Part shown: positions 17,699-25,467 of the stretch, in pieces
Layout of the letters: every line of letters starts with the position of its first letter
Position numbering within the stretch: position 1 is the stretch's first letter
DNA from: Colwellia sp. 20A7
Lineage (GTDB): Bacteria > Pseudomonadota > Gammaproteobacteria > Enterobacterales > Alteromonadaceae
NCBI RefSeq assembly: GCF_009832865.1
Contig: NZ_CP047130.1
Span: 186,001-250,000, forward strand
Reading direction: 5' to 3'
Length of the DNA stretch: 64,000 nucleotides
Position numbers and translations under genes: made by a program
Notes under the pieces: model-generated
Seen by the model: the letters and a program-made list of their open reading frames with translations, nothing else
Told to the model about the DNA's origin: nothing
The model's database searches: none

Positions 17699-19096
17699 AT
17701 GAAATCAATCAAACAGTCGTTAGTTAAGCAACTAACAACACTTATTACTTTTATTTTATTTATTGTTCTCTTATTTTTAGACATTAGTGTAGATACATAT
17801 GTCGATAAACAATTTGATGATGCTTTAGAGCAAAAGGGTAAAAGTCTCGTTAACTTAATTAGTTATAAAGAAAATTCATTACAATTAACGATGCTAACCG
17901 ATGTGATGACGGCGTTTGATCGCACAGAAAATGCAGAGTATTTTCAAATTTGGTCAAATGATAAGTTACTAAAATATTCAGCTACCTTAAATCAAACACC
18001 TGAATTTGACTTTAATCGTACCGATTTACTACTTGGCGGGCATATCATCACCGAAACTAATTTACCTGATGGTGAAAGTGGGCGTGTTTTTTTATTTAAA
18101 TTTATACCAGCGAGTGACAATAATTCTACAGATATCAAACCTCCTATATATCTTGTTTTTGCTCGGTCAAATGCAACGCTTGAGAAAATTTTAATATTAA
18201 TAGATATTGTTTTCTTAATCACCGCAATCGGTACTGCTTTTTTTATTCGTTACTTAGTTAATAAAATTGTTTCTAAGGGGTTAGAGCCAATTACCTTACT
18301 TAATAAAAAAATCAGAGAAATTGATATCAATAATGAATTAGAAAAATTTATCATTGATCATCCACCAAGTGAAATTAAAACAATTATTGATGAATTAAAT
18401 CAATTTTTAATTGAAAACAGAGTATTACTTAAAAATGAAAAACGGTTAACTTCAGATATTGCGCATGAGCTAAAAACACCTATTACAGAATTAATGAGTG
18501 TGAGTGAAATAGCGATTAAATATCCAGAGAATGAAGAGGTTATGGAGAACTATAAAGACGATGTATTATCTATATCTACGCGTATGAAAAACATTGTAGA
18601 GTCATTGTTATTATTAAATAAAGTAAGTACTGAGCAATTTAATTTAACCATGGTTGATATAGATTTATCAGATAAAGTGTTATGTATTTTAGAAAGGTTG
18701 GCAATAACCATACCTAATTTTGAACAAAGAATTAAAACCAAACTTACCGATAACATTGTTATTACGAATGATGTGTTTTCCTTAGAAGCAATACTAACAA
18801 ATCTTATTAACAATGCGATTCATTACAGCCCAGAAGCAAGTAAAGTAACAATTGAACTGAATATTATTAATGACAAACCAAAGCTAACCATATCTAACAT
18901 ACCACTACAGAAATTAACGCCCGCAGACATAAATAATATGTTCGAACCTCTATGGCAAAAAGATAATGCCAGAACATCTGAAACCCATTTTGGCTTGGGT
19001 TTAGCTATTGTGAAAACTTTAGCTGAACGAGCTAATATAAAAATATCAGTTGAATTAAAAGGCTCAGATTTAATTACCTTTAGTGTGATTTTTTGA
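17699..19096 (+). CDS. Sensor histidine kinase partner of the OmpR-type regulator
   Basis: The 465-residue protein has two membrane segments (about residues 14-32 and 160-180) enclosing a periplasmic sensor region. Then come a dimerisation domain with the phospho-His in SDIAHELKTPITELM and an ATPase domain with N-box LTNLINNAIHYS and glycine-rich HFGLGLAIVKTLA. The usual DxGxG (G1) motif is missing; the aligned place reads TISNIPLQKLTPADI, although FEPLW follows. It probably senses envelope stress such as cationic peptides, metals or pH and drives the upstream regulator. The signal is not shown by sequence. Confidence 0.9.
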   Translation: MKSIKQSLVKQLTTLITFILFIVLLFLDISVDTYVDKQFDDALEQKGKSLVNLISYKENSLQLTMLTDVMTAFDRTENAEYFQIWSNDKLLKYSATLNQTPEFDFNRTDLLLGGHIITETNLPDGESGRVFLFKFIPASDNNSTDIKPPIYLVFARSNATLEKILILIDIVFLITAIGTAFFIRYLVNKIVSKGLEPITLLNKKIREIDINNELEKFIIDHPPSEIKTIIDELNQFLIENRVLLKNEKRLTSDIAHELKTPITELMSVSEIAIKYPENEEVMENYKDDVLSISTRMKNIVESLLLLNKVSTEQFNLTMVDIDLSDKVLCILERLAITIPNFEQRIKTKLTDNIVITNDVFSLEAILTNLINNAIHYSPEASKVTIELNIINDKPKLTISNIPLQKLTPADINNMFEPLWQKDNARTSETHFGLGLAIVKTLAERANIKISVELKGSDLITFSVIF

Positions 19097-19236
19097 TTCT
19101 CAACTCGGTAAATTATAATAATATATCGTTAATTCTCTTGATATGTAATTAAAATGTCTTTGAGTTCCGGTGTGATTAAAATCAGGCCTCAATTTGCAGT
19201 TAACTAAAGCGTAAGAATCTTAAAAAGGGTAAGCTC

Positions 19237-19671
19237 ATGGATAGAACAAAAACTACAGTAGTCGCTAGTTTATTAGGGATTTTGTACGCGTACTGGTCTG
19301 TTTATATAATCGGTTTTGGTGCCGCTATCGCAATGCCTGCAAGGCTTTTAACTTTTATTGCTGAGCTATATCCCATTTTCGCCTTTGCTATAGCAGATAT
19401 TATTACAATTGCCGTACCGTTAATTCTTGTTTATTTTCTATTGGTGCTTGTGGTCAAGTATTTAAATTCGGGTAATAGTTACCTTCCATTTTTAGTATTA
19501 TTCGCTCCTTTTTGTCTTCAACATCTTTATTTTTGGATGAATATGGAGTTTACTCAAGATTGGGTATATGTTTTGAGTACAACAATGCCTAGGTATATTC
19601 TTATTATACTGTTTGCCTTATATTTTGTTAAACAAGCCGTTGAGCAACAGCAATGCTTGGCGAGAAAATAA
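19237..19671 (+). CDS. Four-segment integral membrane protein of unknown function
   Basis: A 144-residue, strongly hydrophobic protein with about four membrane segments, the first starting near residue 10 and the last near residue 115, and a short polar tail. The ATG has AAGGGTAAGC upstream. No family motif is recognised. It stands 140 bp after the kinase gene and ends at a terminator shared with convergent ribB. It could be an accessory of the two-component block, but the gap makes cotranscription uncertain. Confidence 0.7.
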   Translation: MDRTKTTVVASLLGILYAYWSVYIIGFGAAIAMPARLLTFIAELYPIFAFAIADIITIAVPLILVYFLLVLVVKYLNSGNSYLPFLVLFAPFCLQHLYFWMNMEFTQDWVYVLSTTMPRYILIILFALYFVKQAVEQQQCLARK

Positions 19672-19675
19672 ATAA

Positions 19676-19702
19676 AGCCACCTTTTCAAGTGGCTTTATT
19701 TA
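19676..19702. terminator. Bidirectional terminator between the membrane protein and ribB
   Basis: AAAGCCACCTT pairs with AAGTGGCTTT around a short TTC loop, with A-rich sequence on the left and TTTAT on the right, so it can act in both directions for the two convergent genes. Confidence 0.8.
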
Positions 19703-19724
19703 TAATTAATGGGTCAAGTTTAGG

Positions 19725-20369
19725 TTAGTTTAGGTTTAAAGAGCGATATTGAACGATATCTTCAATGCTCAAAACTACCATTTCATGTTTTATAGCGAAC
19801 TTACATATTTCAGGTAATCTTGCCATTGTTCCATCTGCATTGGTTAGTTCGCATAAAATTCCTTTCGAATCTAATCCGGCAAGTTTGATTAAATCTATAG
19901 TTCCTTCTGTATGGCCTCTTCTAGAGAGAACACCGCCTGAATTAGCAAGTAAAGGAAATATATGACCTGGAGTATTGAGATCGTTGGCTACACTATCTAG
20001 ATTGGCCGCAGTTTTAACTGTGTGCATTCTATCGGCTGCTGAAACGCCTGTTGTAACACCGTGCTTTGCTTCAATCGAAACAGTATAAGCTGTTTTATTG
20101 CGACTGGTATTAATTGATACCATTTGTGGTAGGTTAAGCCGCTCCACATCATCTTGCTCTAAAACCAAACAAACAATACCGCTACACTCTCGGATCATCA
20201 TTGCCATTTGTTGCTGAGTAATATGTTGGGTGGAAAAAATAAGATCGCCTTCGTTTTCTCGATCTTCATCGTCTACTAACAACAAACCTTTACCAGATTG
20301 AAGTGCATTTATTGCAGACGCGACCCTTTGAAGGGGGGTTCCAAATTGACTAAGTAGTGACTGACTCAT
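19725..20369 (-). CDS. ribB: 3,4-dihydroxy-2-butanone-4-phosphate synthase RibB
   Basis: The 214-residue enzyme converts ribulose 5-phosphate to 3,4-dihydroxy-2-butanone 4-phosphate plus formate for riboflavin synthesis. Visible motifs are [16 protein letters not shown] (the acidic metal-binding loop), [30 protein letters not shown] and the [14 protein letters not shown] end. There is no fused GTP cyclohydrolase II domain, so this is the stand-alone RibB form. An FMN riboswitch covers its leader, so expression should fall when FMN is plentiful. It faces the hydrophobic protein gene across a shared terminator. Confidence 0.96.
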   Translation of the reverse strand: MSQSLLSQFGTPLQRVASAINALQSGKGLLLVDDEDRENEGDLIFSTQHITQQQMAMMIRECSGIVCLVLEQDDVERLNLPQMVSINTSRNKTAYTVSIEAKHGVTTGVSAADRMHTVKTAANLDSVANDLNTPGHIFPLLANSGGVLSRRGHTEGTIDLIKLAGLDSKGILCELTNADGTMARLPEICKFAIKHEMVVLSIEDIVQYRSLNLN

Positions 20370-20506
20370 GGTAAATTTCCTCTTTAGTTACCAGAATCAG
20401 GGCGCAAAGAGATACAGAAATACTTTTCTGTAAACAAACGATTCGTCTAGCCCTCAGTTATCGTACGGGGAAACCGTATCGACTGATGGCTAAAAAAATG
20501 GATTGT

Positions 20507-20680
20507 CTTAAACTCTCTCATCCGGACTATGACCGTCGGCTCTGGAGTTACACCAGATCTGCTGACCTCTTATTGTTAATTAAAACGAATAAGAGCGCTC
20601 GCGGGCTATCTTAAAATAAATCGTGATTGATTTTTTGTAAGTTACCGCCGGTGGGGAATTTCGCCCCGCCCTGAGATTAA
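20507..20680 (-). ncRNA. FMN riboswitch (RFN element) controlling ribB
   Basis: On the minus strand the leader carries the conserved RFN blocks in order: CAGGGCGGGGCGAAATTCCC, ACCGGCGGTA, AGCCCGCGAGCG, GTCAGCAGATCTGGTG, AGAGCCGACGGT and AGTCCGGATGAGAGAG. This closely matches the enterobacterial ribB element. Between aptamer and gene is a hairpin around TACGGTTTCCCCGTA with no T run, so control is more likely at translation or through Rho than by an intrinsic terminator. Confidence 0.97.
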
Positions 20681-21099
20681 AACATTATGTATGCGGTCAA
20701 TATTACCGCGTGGAAGATTCTACGGGAGAAATATTCAGGGTGCAATAACTCTCCTTAATTCGAGTATCACATTATAATTTTTGGACAGAATTATGCTAAA
20801 AAACATATCAAATAAATCTAGTTATGACGGAATAAAGTTGTTGTTAGTCATCATAGTTAGCTTCAATTTTGTTGGAGGCTAAGTTAAATTAAGCCCTATT
20901 TTTCAGGTGATTATTAACTTTAAATATCAAATATAATAGAAGGGGAGTGCTTGAAATATCTACAGCAGGATTTTAGCTATGATGATTGAATAGTAATCTA
21001 ATATAGTGATTGTTAATATTAACTAATACGCGGAAAAGTAGATATACCTTAGCCTTGAACGATTAATACTATTCTTGTTTTTGATGACACCTCCACACC

Positions 21100-21284
21100 T
21101 ACAATAAATACGTTGTATTAAATTCACACAAATAAAAGTAGAGTATTTATACTATTAACACTTTACTTTTATAGAGTGGTTACTCTATAATACTCTATGT
21201 TCCTAGCGAACACTTATTGTAATAATTTTATTCTAGCTTCCCCATAGCTTACATATGCCAGTAGCCTTGCTACTGGTTTTTTTT
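21100..21284 (+). ncRNA. Candidate small RNA ending in an orphan terminator
   Basis: A strong terminator lies at 21258-21284 (CCAGTAGC, CTT, GCTACTGG, then eight T) with no coding gene ending near it on this strand. A second hairpin (ATAGAGT/ACTCTAT) precedes it at 21171-21188. The layout of AT-rich body, hairpin and terminal stem with T run is that of a trans-acting sRNA. The 5' end is a guess and no clear promoter was found. The rest of the roughly 750-bp gap (20681-21430) shows nothing recognisable. Confidence 0.4.
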
Positions 21285-21430
21285 GTCTAAAATATAACAA
21301 AACTAATTGTTGAGTATCAAATACCTGCCTGAATCCCTACTTAGTTAGCATTGACTTACTTATTGTATATTGTGATTTTATTGATTATATTATTTTTTAG
21401 ATACTTTATGAATATATGTACAGGGTAATA

Positions 21431-22108
21431 ATGTCAGGTCTAAATATTAATAGTAAACCTCAAATATTTGAGCTACAGCCAGGTAAAACAATGGATCTTC
21501 AAATAAACCATCCTGTACCTGTTCGTTTGAAACTTGCTTTAGTGGGTTATGAGTTTGGTAAGTATGTTTTATTAAAATATCCAAAAGTCAGTAATACTTC
21601 GCAATACAAAGATGTACTCGTTGAGGGGAATGTCGTTATTGTGCGTTATCTATTAGAAGGTAACAAAGGTGAATGTTGTGCTTTTAAGTCAGTAGTTAAG
21701 AATATTTCGACTTATCCAGAGAAGCTCTTGTTTATTGACTACCCTAAAAGCATAGAGAACCGTCAACTAAGAGTACAACCAAGAACTAGTATTCATATTC
21801 CTGCTGCTATTATGATTGAAGAAGATGATCATAATAAGGAAATGAAAATACTTGGAGCAATAAGTGATATATCGCTTAAAGGATGTGGCTTCCTATTTAA
21901 AAGTACCAGTCTGACAACTAATGTTAATCAGCGAAACATCTTTGTTTGTTTACAAGATCAAAAAGGAGCTGAAATAAAAATATCAGCTCGAGTACGTAAT
22001 AGCCGCAACGACCAAGGTGTGGTGAGTGTTGGTATTCAGTTTTTAGAAGATAATAGTTTGTTACCACAACTACTAGAGCAATTATTCATTAATATGGATA
22101 ATAGCTAA
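21431..22108 (+). CDS. PilZ-domain protein (YcgR-like architecture)
   Basis: A 225-residue cytoplasmic protein with an N-terminal YcgR-type beta domain and a C-terminal PilZ domain. The c-di-GMP motifs are visible as RQLRVQPRTS (the RxxxR box) and DISLKGCG (the D/NxSxxG box). It probably binds cyclic di-GMP and may affect flagella or exopolysaccharide. The ATG at 21431 follows AGGGTAAT; an earlier in-frame ATG at 21416 lacks a site. It is a single gene between the sRNA-like region and a palindromic repeat. Confidence 0.85.
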   Translation: MSGLNINSKPQIFELQPGKTMDLQINHPVPVRLKLALVGYEFGKYVLLKYPKVSNTSQYKDVLVEGNVVIVRYLLEGNKGECCAFKSVVKNISTYPEKLLFIDYPKSIENRQLRVQPRTSIHIPAAIMIEEDDHNKEMKILGAISDISLKGCGFLFKSTSLTTNVNQRNIFVCLQDQKGAEIKISARVRNSRNDQGVVSVGIQFLEDNSLLPQLLEQLFINMDNS

Positions 22109-22120
22109 GCCATAATACTA

Positions 22121-22286
22121 CTTATACCAATATCACTAACTATGTGATCATTTCTACTTGTTAAAATCACCAATTACATCGTTATTTATTTAATAATTAG
22201 AACAACTAGTTATTGAAATAAATGCCTTGTATTTGGCAATTTTTCTACGTATAAAATTGTTCACTTAATTAATGAAACTGGTATTA
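22121..22286. repeat. Long imperfect palindrome (MITE-like) at the 3' end of engB
   Basis: The sequence from TTATACCAATATCACTAA reads much like the reverse complement of its other end, TTAATGAAACTGGTATTA, and the match continues inward over most of the element. The 166 bp could form one long hairpin. Its right end supplies the engB stop codon (22284-22286). No transposase is present. This is the pattern of a small non-autonomous repeat, probably present in many copies in the genome. Confidence 0.6.
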
Positions 22287-22931
22287 CTCTTCTGGTTCTT
22301 CAAGAAACCAATCGCAAATAATGCTATTTGCTTGCTCTTCACCGGTACGTTTTAACGATGAAAATGCTTGAACTCTAATATCCGCATTTAACGGTGCTAA
22401 GGCTTTTTTTACTTTTAGCACTTCAGCACTACGTTTACCTTGCGATAATTTATCACTTTTAGTTAATAGAGCTAAAACAGGTAAATCGCTATCAGCAGCC
22501 CATTGAATTAAGTCCATATCTAAGTCTTTTAATGGATGGCGGATATCCATTAATACAACTAGGCCTTTAAGGCTTTCACGTTTTTCTAGATATTCACCTA
22601 GCGCTTTCTGCCATTTCTTCTTCATTTCTAAAGGAACTTTAGCAAAACCGTAACCAGGTAAATCAATTAAACGTTTATTTTCGCCAATTTCAAAGACGTT
22701 AATCAGTTGAGTACGACCAGGGGTTTTACTGATACGCGCTAAACCTCTTTGGTTAGTTAGCGTATTTAATGCGCTTGATTTGCCTGCATTAGAACGGCCG
22801 GCAAAAGCAACTTCAATACCACTATCTTCAGGTAATCTTCGAATATCTGGCGCACTGATGGTGAAGGTGGCTTTGCTTAAATGTATAGTGGTAGAAGACA
22901 AGGGCTTAACTCTTAATAAAAAATCTGACAC
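22284..22931 (-). CDS. engB: Ribosome-biogenesis GTPase EngB (YihA/YsxC)
   Basis: The 215-residue GTPase has the EngB set of motifs: G1 [10 protein letters not shown]2 region KTPGRTQ, G3 DLPGYGFA and G4 TKSDKL. It assists assembly of the large ribosomal subunit. The apparent start is a GTG at 22929-22931 with no clear ribosome site, and no better start was found nearby. The stop codon lies in the end of a palindromic repeat, so the extreme C-terminus may have been altered by insertion. It diverges from the cytochrome c gene. Confidence 0.93.
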   Translation of the reverse strand: MSDFLLRVKPLSSTTIHLSKATFTISAPDIRRLPEDSGIEVAFAGRSNAGKSSALNTLTNQRGLARISKTPGRTQLINVFEIGENKRLIDLPGYGFAKVPLEMKKKWQKALGEYLEKRESLKGLVVLMDIRHPLKDLDMDLIQWAADSDLPVLALLTKSDKLSQGKRSAEVLKVKKALAPLNADIRVQAFSSLKRTGEEQANSIICDWFLEEPEE

Positions 22932-23129
22932 TATTATAACGTTATTATTATAAAAATGATGAACAAATATGCTAAATAGTGCGTTTTTTCAAGGAATTTT
23001 TATCAGATGGTGTTACACACAGGATAGATTAGTGTAAAATGCCGTCACTTTTTAAGATTTATTGTAAAAATAAACTCAATCATAATTTAACATTACAAGT
23101 TTAGTTAACGACAAGCAGAGAGCAATTCA

Positions 23130-24080
23130 ATGAAAAAAATATTATTTTCACTTTTGTTAGGAGCGAGCATGCTCAATACAGCAATGGCTGTAGAAGGCGA
23201 CGCTGAAGCAGGTAAAGGTAAATCAGCTATCTGTGCCACATGTCATGGTGCTACGGGTATCAGTATAGCGCCTATTTATCCAAACCTTGCGGGGCAAAAA
23301 GCTCCTTATATAGTTAAACAATTAACTGACTTTAAGGCTGGCACTCGAACAGATATGATGATGGCACCAATGGCTATGAACCTATCTGAGCAAGATATGG
23401 CTGATTTAGCAGCATATTTTTCAAGCCAACCACGTAGTGGTGAAAAAGCTGCAGCAGAAGATACAGCAGGCGCATCGGCTGTAGCGCCAGGTGCTGCTGG
23501 TAATGTAGAAATTGTTACATCAACATCTGCTAAAGCCATTTATGCTGGTGATGTGAAAGCAGGGCAAGAAAAATCAGCTATGTGTGTTGCTTGTCATGGT
23601 ACAGATGGTAATAGTGCGATAGCAATATATCCTAAATTAGCTGGCCAAAGTGCTAATTATTTAGCTAAACAGTTAGCTGATTTTAAATCAGGTGCACGTG
23701 TTGATCCTATAATGGCGGGTATGGTTGCTGGTTTAAGTACAACAGATATGGACGATTTAGCCGCATATTTTGCAGTTCAAACAATGAGCGATGGTTCTGG
23801 TGAAACTAGTGCTAAAGGTAAAGAATTATATTTTGGTGGTGACGCTGAAAAGGGTATTACAGCCTGTATCGCTTGTCATGGTATTGAAGGTAAAGGTATG
23901 GCTCAAGCTGGTTTTCCTGCTATTGCGGGTCAAAATGCTGATTACTTGAAAAAACAATTGTTAACCTTTAGAGAAGGTAGTCGTAGTAACGATAGAAATA
24001 ATATGATGGGTAATATCGCGATAAAATTATCAGAAAGCGATATTGAAGAGCTTGTGAAGTACATGGCTTCTCTTAAATAG
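23130..24080 (+). CDS. Tri-heme cytochrome c (c4-like)
   Basis: After a signal peptide (ending near NTAMA) the 316-residue protein has three cytochrome c domains with heme sites CATCH (about residue 35), CVACH (about 150) and CIACH (about 247). Each domain has a later Met candidate for the sixth ligand. The first two share the closely similar sequences NLAGQKAPYIVKQLTDFK and KLAGQSANYLAKQLADFK, and the third has AIAGQNADYLKKQLLTF. Classical cytochrome c4 has two hemes in about 190 residues, so this carries an extra repeat. An Ala-rich linker separates domains 1 and 2. It is probably a periplasmic electron carrier to a terminal oxidase. The divergent engB/cytochrome pairing is common in gammaproteobacteria. 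Confidence 0.92.
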   Translation: MKKILFSLLLGASMLNTAMAVEGDAEAGKGKSAICATCHGATGISIAPIYPNLAGQKAPYIVKQLTDFKAGTRTDMMMAPMAMNLSEQDMADLAAYFSSQPRSGEKAAAEDTAGASAVAPGAAGNVEIVTSTSAKAIYAGDVKAGQEKSAMCVACHGTDGNSAIAIYPKLAGQSANYLAKQLADFKSGARVDPIMAGMVAGLSTTDMDDLAAYFAVQTMSDGSGETSAKGKELYFGGDAEKGITACIACHGIEGKGMAQAGFPAIAGQNADYLKKQLLTFREGSRSNDRNNMMGNIAIKLSESDIEELVKYMASLK

Positions 24081-24120
24081 TAGAAAATATTTTATTAGTA
24101 CATTACTAATATTCTAAAAA

Positions 24121-24146
24121 AAAGCAGCATTTATTGCTGCTTTTTT
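24121..24146 (+). terminator. Terminator after the cytochrome gene
   Basis: AAAGCAGCA, a short loop, then TGCTGCTTTTTTG: a clean stem with a T run, 40 bp after the cytochrome stop. Confidence 0.85.
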
Positions 24147-24190
24147 GTTTTATCACATAAAATAATTGCTATGATTGGTGGTATAAATAA

Positions 24191-24826
24191 GTGGGATACT
24201 TGAGCGATAATATCAATACTAATCAATTAATAGCTTGCCAACTCTGTGATGCACTATATGAAAAGCCTAAATTAAAACAAGGTCAAATAGTTAAGTGCAC
24301 TCGCTGTGGTAGCACAATGGCTGAACGCAAAGTTAATTCGATTGAACGTAGTTTTTATTGGTCAATGGCGGGGTTATTTTTCTTAATACCCGCCGTACTA
24401 CTTCCTATAATGGGGGTGACGTTAGCGGGGCAGTATCATCATGCTTCACTACTAGATTGTATTCTTGCCTTGATCGACCGAGGTTTTTTTATGATTGCAA
24501 CGCTAGTATTTTTGTTTGCGATTGCTGTGCCTGCCATCCGTTTATTTGGATCATTCTATGTTACCTACAGCTTTAAATTTAATAAATTAAAGCCTTCCTT
24601 GTTATACTTTTTTCGGGCGTTTCATCACTTAGATAACTGGGCAATGCTAAATGTATTTATGCTGGGCATTGTTGTATCCATGTATAAATTACTCGATGAT
24701 ACCGAGCTATCTATTAACATGGGACTGCTTGCTTTTATTTTATGGCTGATTAGCTCAACAATGGCTGCGTCAACGCTAGATCAAGATTATATTTGGCAAA
24801 AATTAGAGGATGAATTTGTTGATTAA
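24191..24826 (+). CDS. PqiA/LetA-type membrane protein, first half
   Basis: The 211-residue protein corresponds to the first PqiA domain of PqiA or LetA (YebS). It has a zinc-ribbon-like start (CQLCDALYE, then CTRCGS) and four membrane segments. In E. coli two such domains are fused in one protein of about 420 residues; here the second is the next gene, overlapping by 17 bp. It should form the inner-membrane part of the lipid-transport path with the MCE protein downstream. Translation appears to begin at GTG 24191; a TTG at 24200 is possible. Confidence 0.88.
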   Translation: MGYLSDNINTNQLIACQLCDALYEKPKLKQGQIVKCTRCGSTMAERKVNSIERSFYWSMAGLFFLIPAVLLPIMGVTLAGQYHHASLLDCILALIDRGFFMIATLVFLFAIAVPAIRLFGSFYVTYSFKFNKLKPSLLYFFRAFHHLDNWAMLNVFMLGIVVSMYKLLDDTELSINMGLLAFILWLISSTMAASTLDQDYIWQKLEDEFVD

Positions 24827-25454
24827 TACTGCAAAAAACAACAATCTTGCTCTTTGTCCCCAATGTCATAAAGTTAATTTACTTGGTGATGCAAGTAGTG
24901 AAGAAAAAATACAATGTGTACGTTGTAAGGGGATGTTTTATCAACGGAACTCACGTAGTTTACAATATACTTTAGCGTGGAATATTGCCGCATTAATAGC
25001 TTTTATTCCGGCAAACCTTTACCCTATTATGATTATCTACTCTTTAGGTATTGGTGAACCATCAACAATACTTTCAGGCATTGGACAATTTATTGACTAT
25101 GGCTTGTACCCTATCGCGATCATTATTTTTACGGCAAGCATTATTGTGCCATTACTTAAAATAGCGGGCTTGTTTGTACTGGTGTACCGTGCACATACTG
25201 GAATAAGATTACGACCAGATAAACACAGTAAATTTTATCATATGCTAGAATTTTTAGGCCCCTGGTCAATGCTGGATGTTTTTGTAGTCGCCTTGTTAGT
25301 AGCTGTTGTTGAGCTAGGCTTTATAACGACAATAGCGGCCGGGCCAGCAATTAATTACTTTACCTTAACGGTAATTTTTACCATGATAGCAGCCAATAGC
25401 TTTGACTCTAGACTGTTGTGGGATAAACAACAAAATAGTGAAGAAACTTGTTAG
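24810..25454 (+). CDS. PqiA/LetA-type membrane protein, second half
   Basis: This 214-residue protein repeats the architecture of its neighbour: CPQCHKVN, then CVRCKG, followed by four membrane segments (for example IAALIAFIPANLYPIMII). It is equivalent to the C-terminal domain of PqiA/LetA. The ATG directly touches GAGG, which is too close, so a TTG at 24816 (inside the overlap) may be the real start. Strong overlap with the upstream gene and 13 bp to the MCE gene indicate one operon and a two-subunit LetA. Confidence 0.88.
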   Translation: MNLLINTAKNNNLALCPQCHKVNLLGDASSEEKIQCVRCKGMFYQRNSRSLQYTLAWNIAALIAFIPANLYPIMIIYSLGIGEPSTILSGIGQFIDYGLYPIAIIIFTASIIVPLLKIAGLFVLVYRAHTGIRLRPDKHSKFYHMLEFLGPWSMLDVFVVALLVAVVELGFITTIAAGPAINYFTLTVIFTMIAANSFDSRLLWDKQQNSEETC

Positions 25455-25467
25455 GTAAAGGAAAAAC

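Noticed and set aside
20461..20500. Hairpin after the FMN aptamer as an intrinsic terminator
   Set aside because: There is no T run after the stem, so it is described only as part of the leader.
21100..21284. Identity of the candidate sRNA as Spot 42, because engB is near
   Set aside because: The sequence and terminator do not resemble Spot 42 and the position relative to engB differs.
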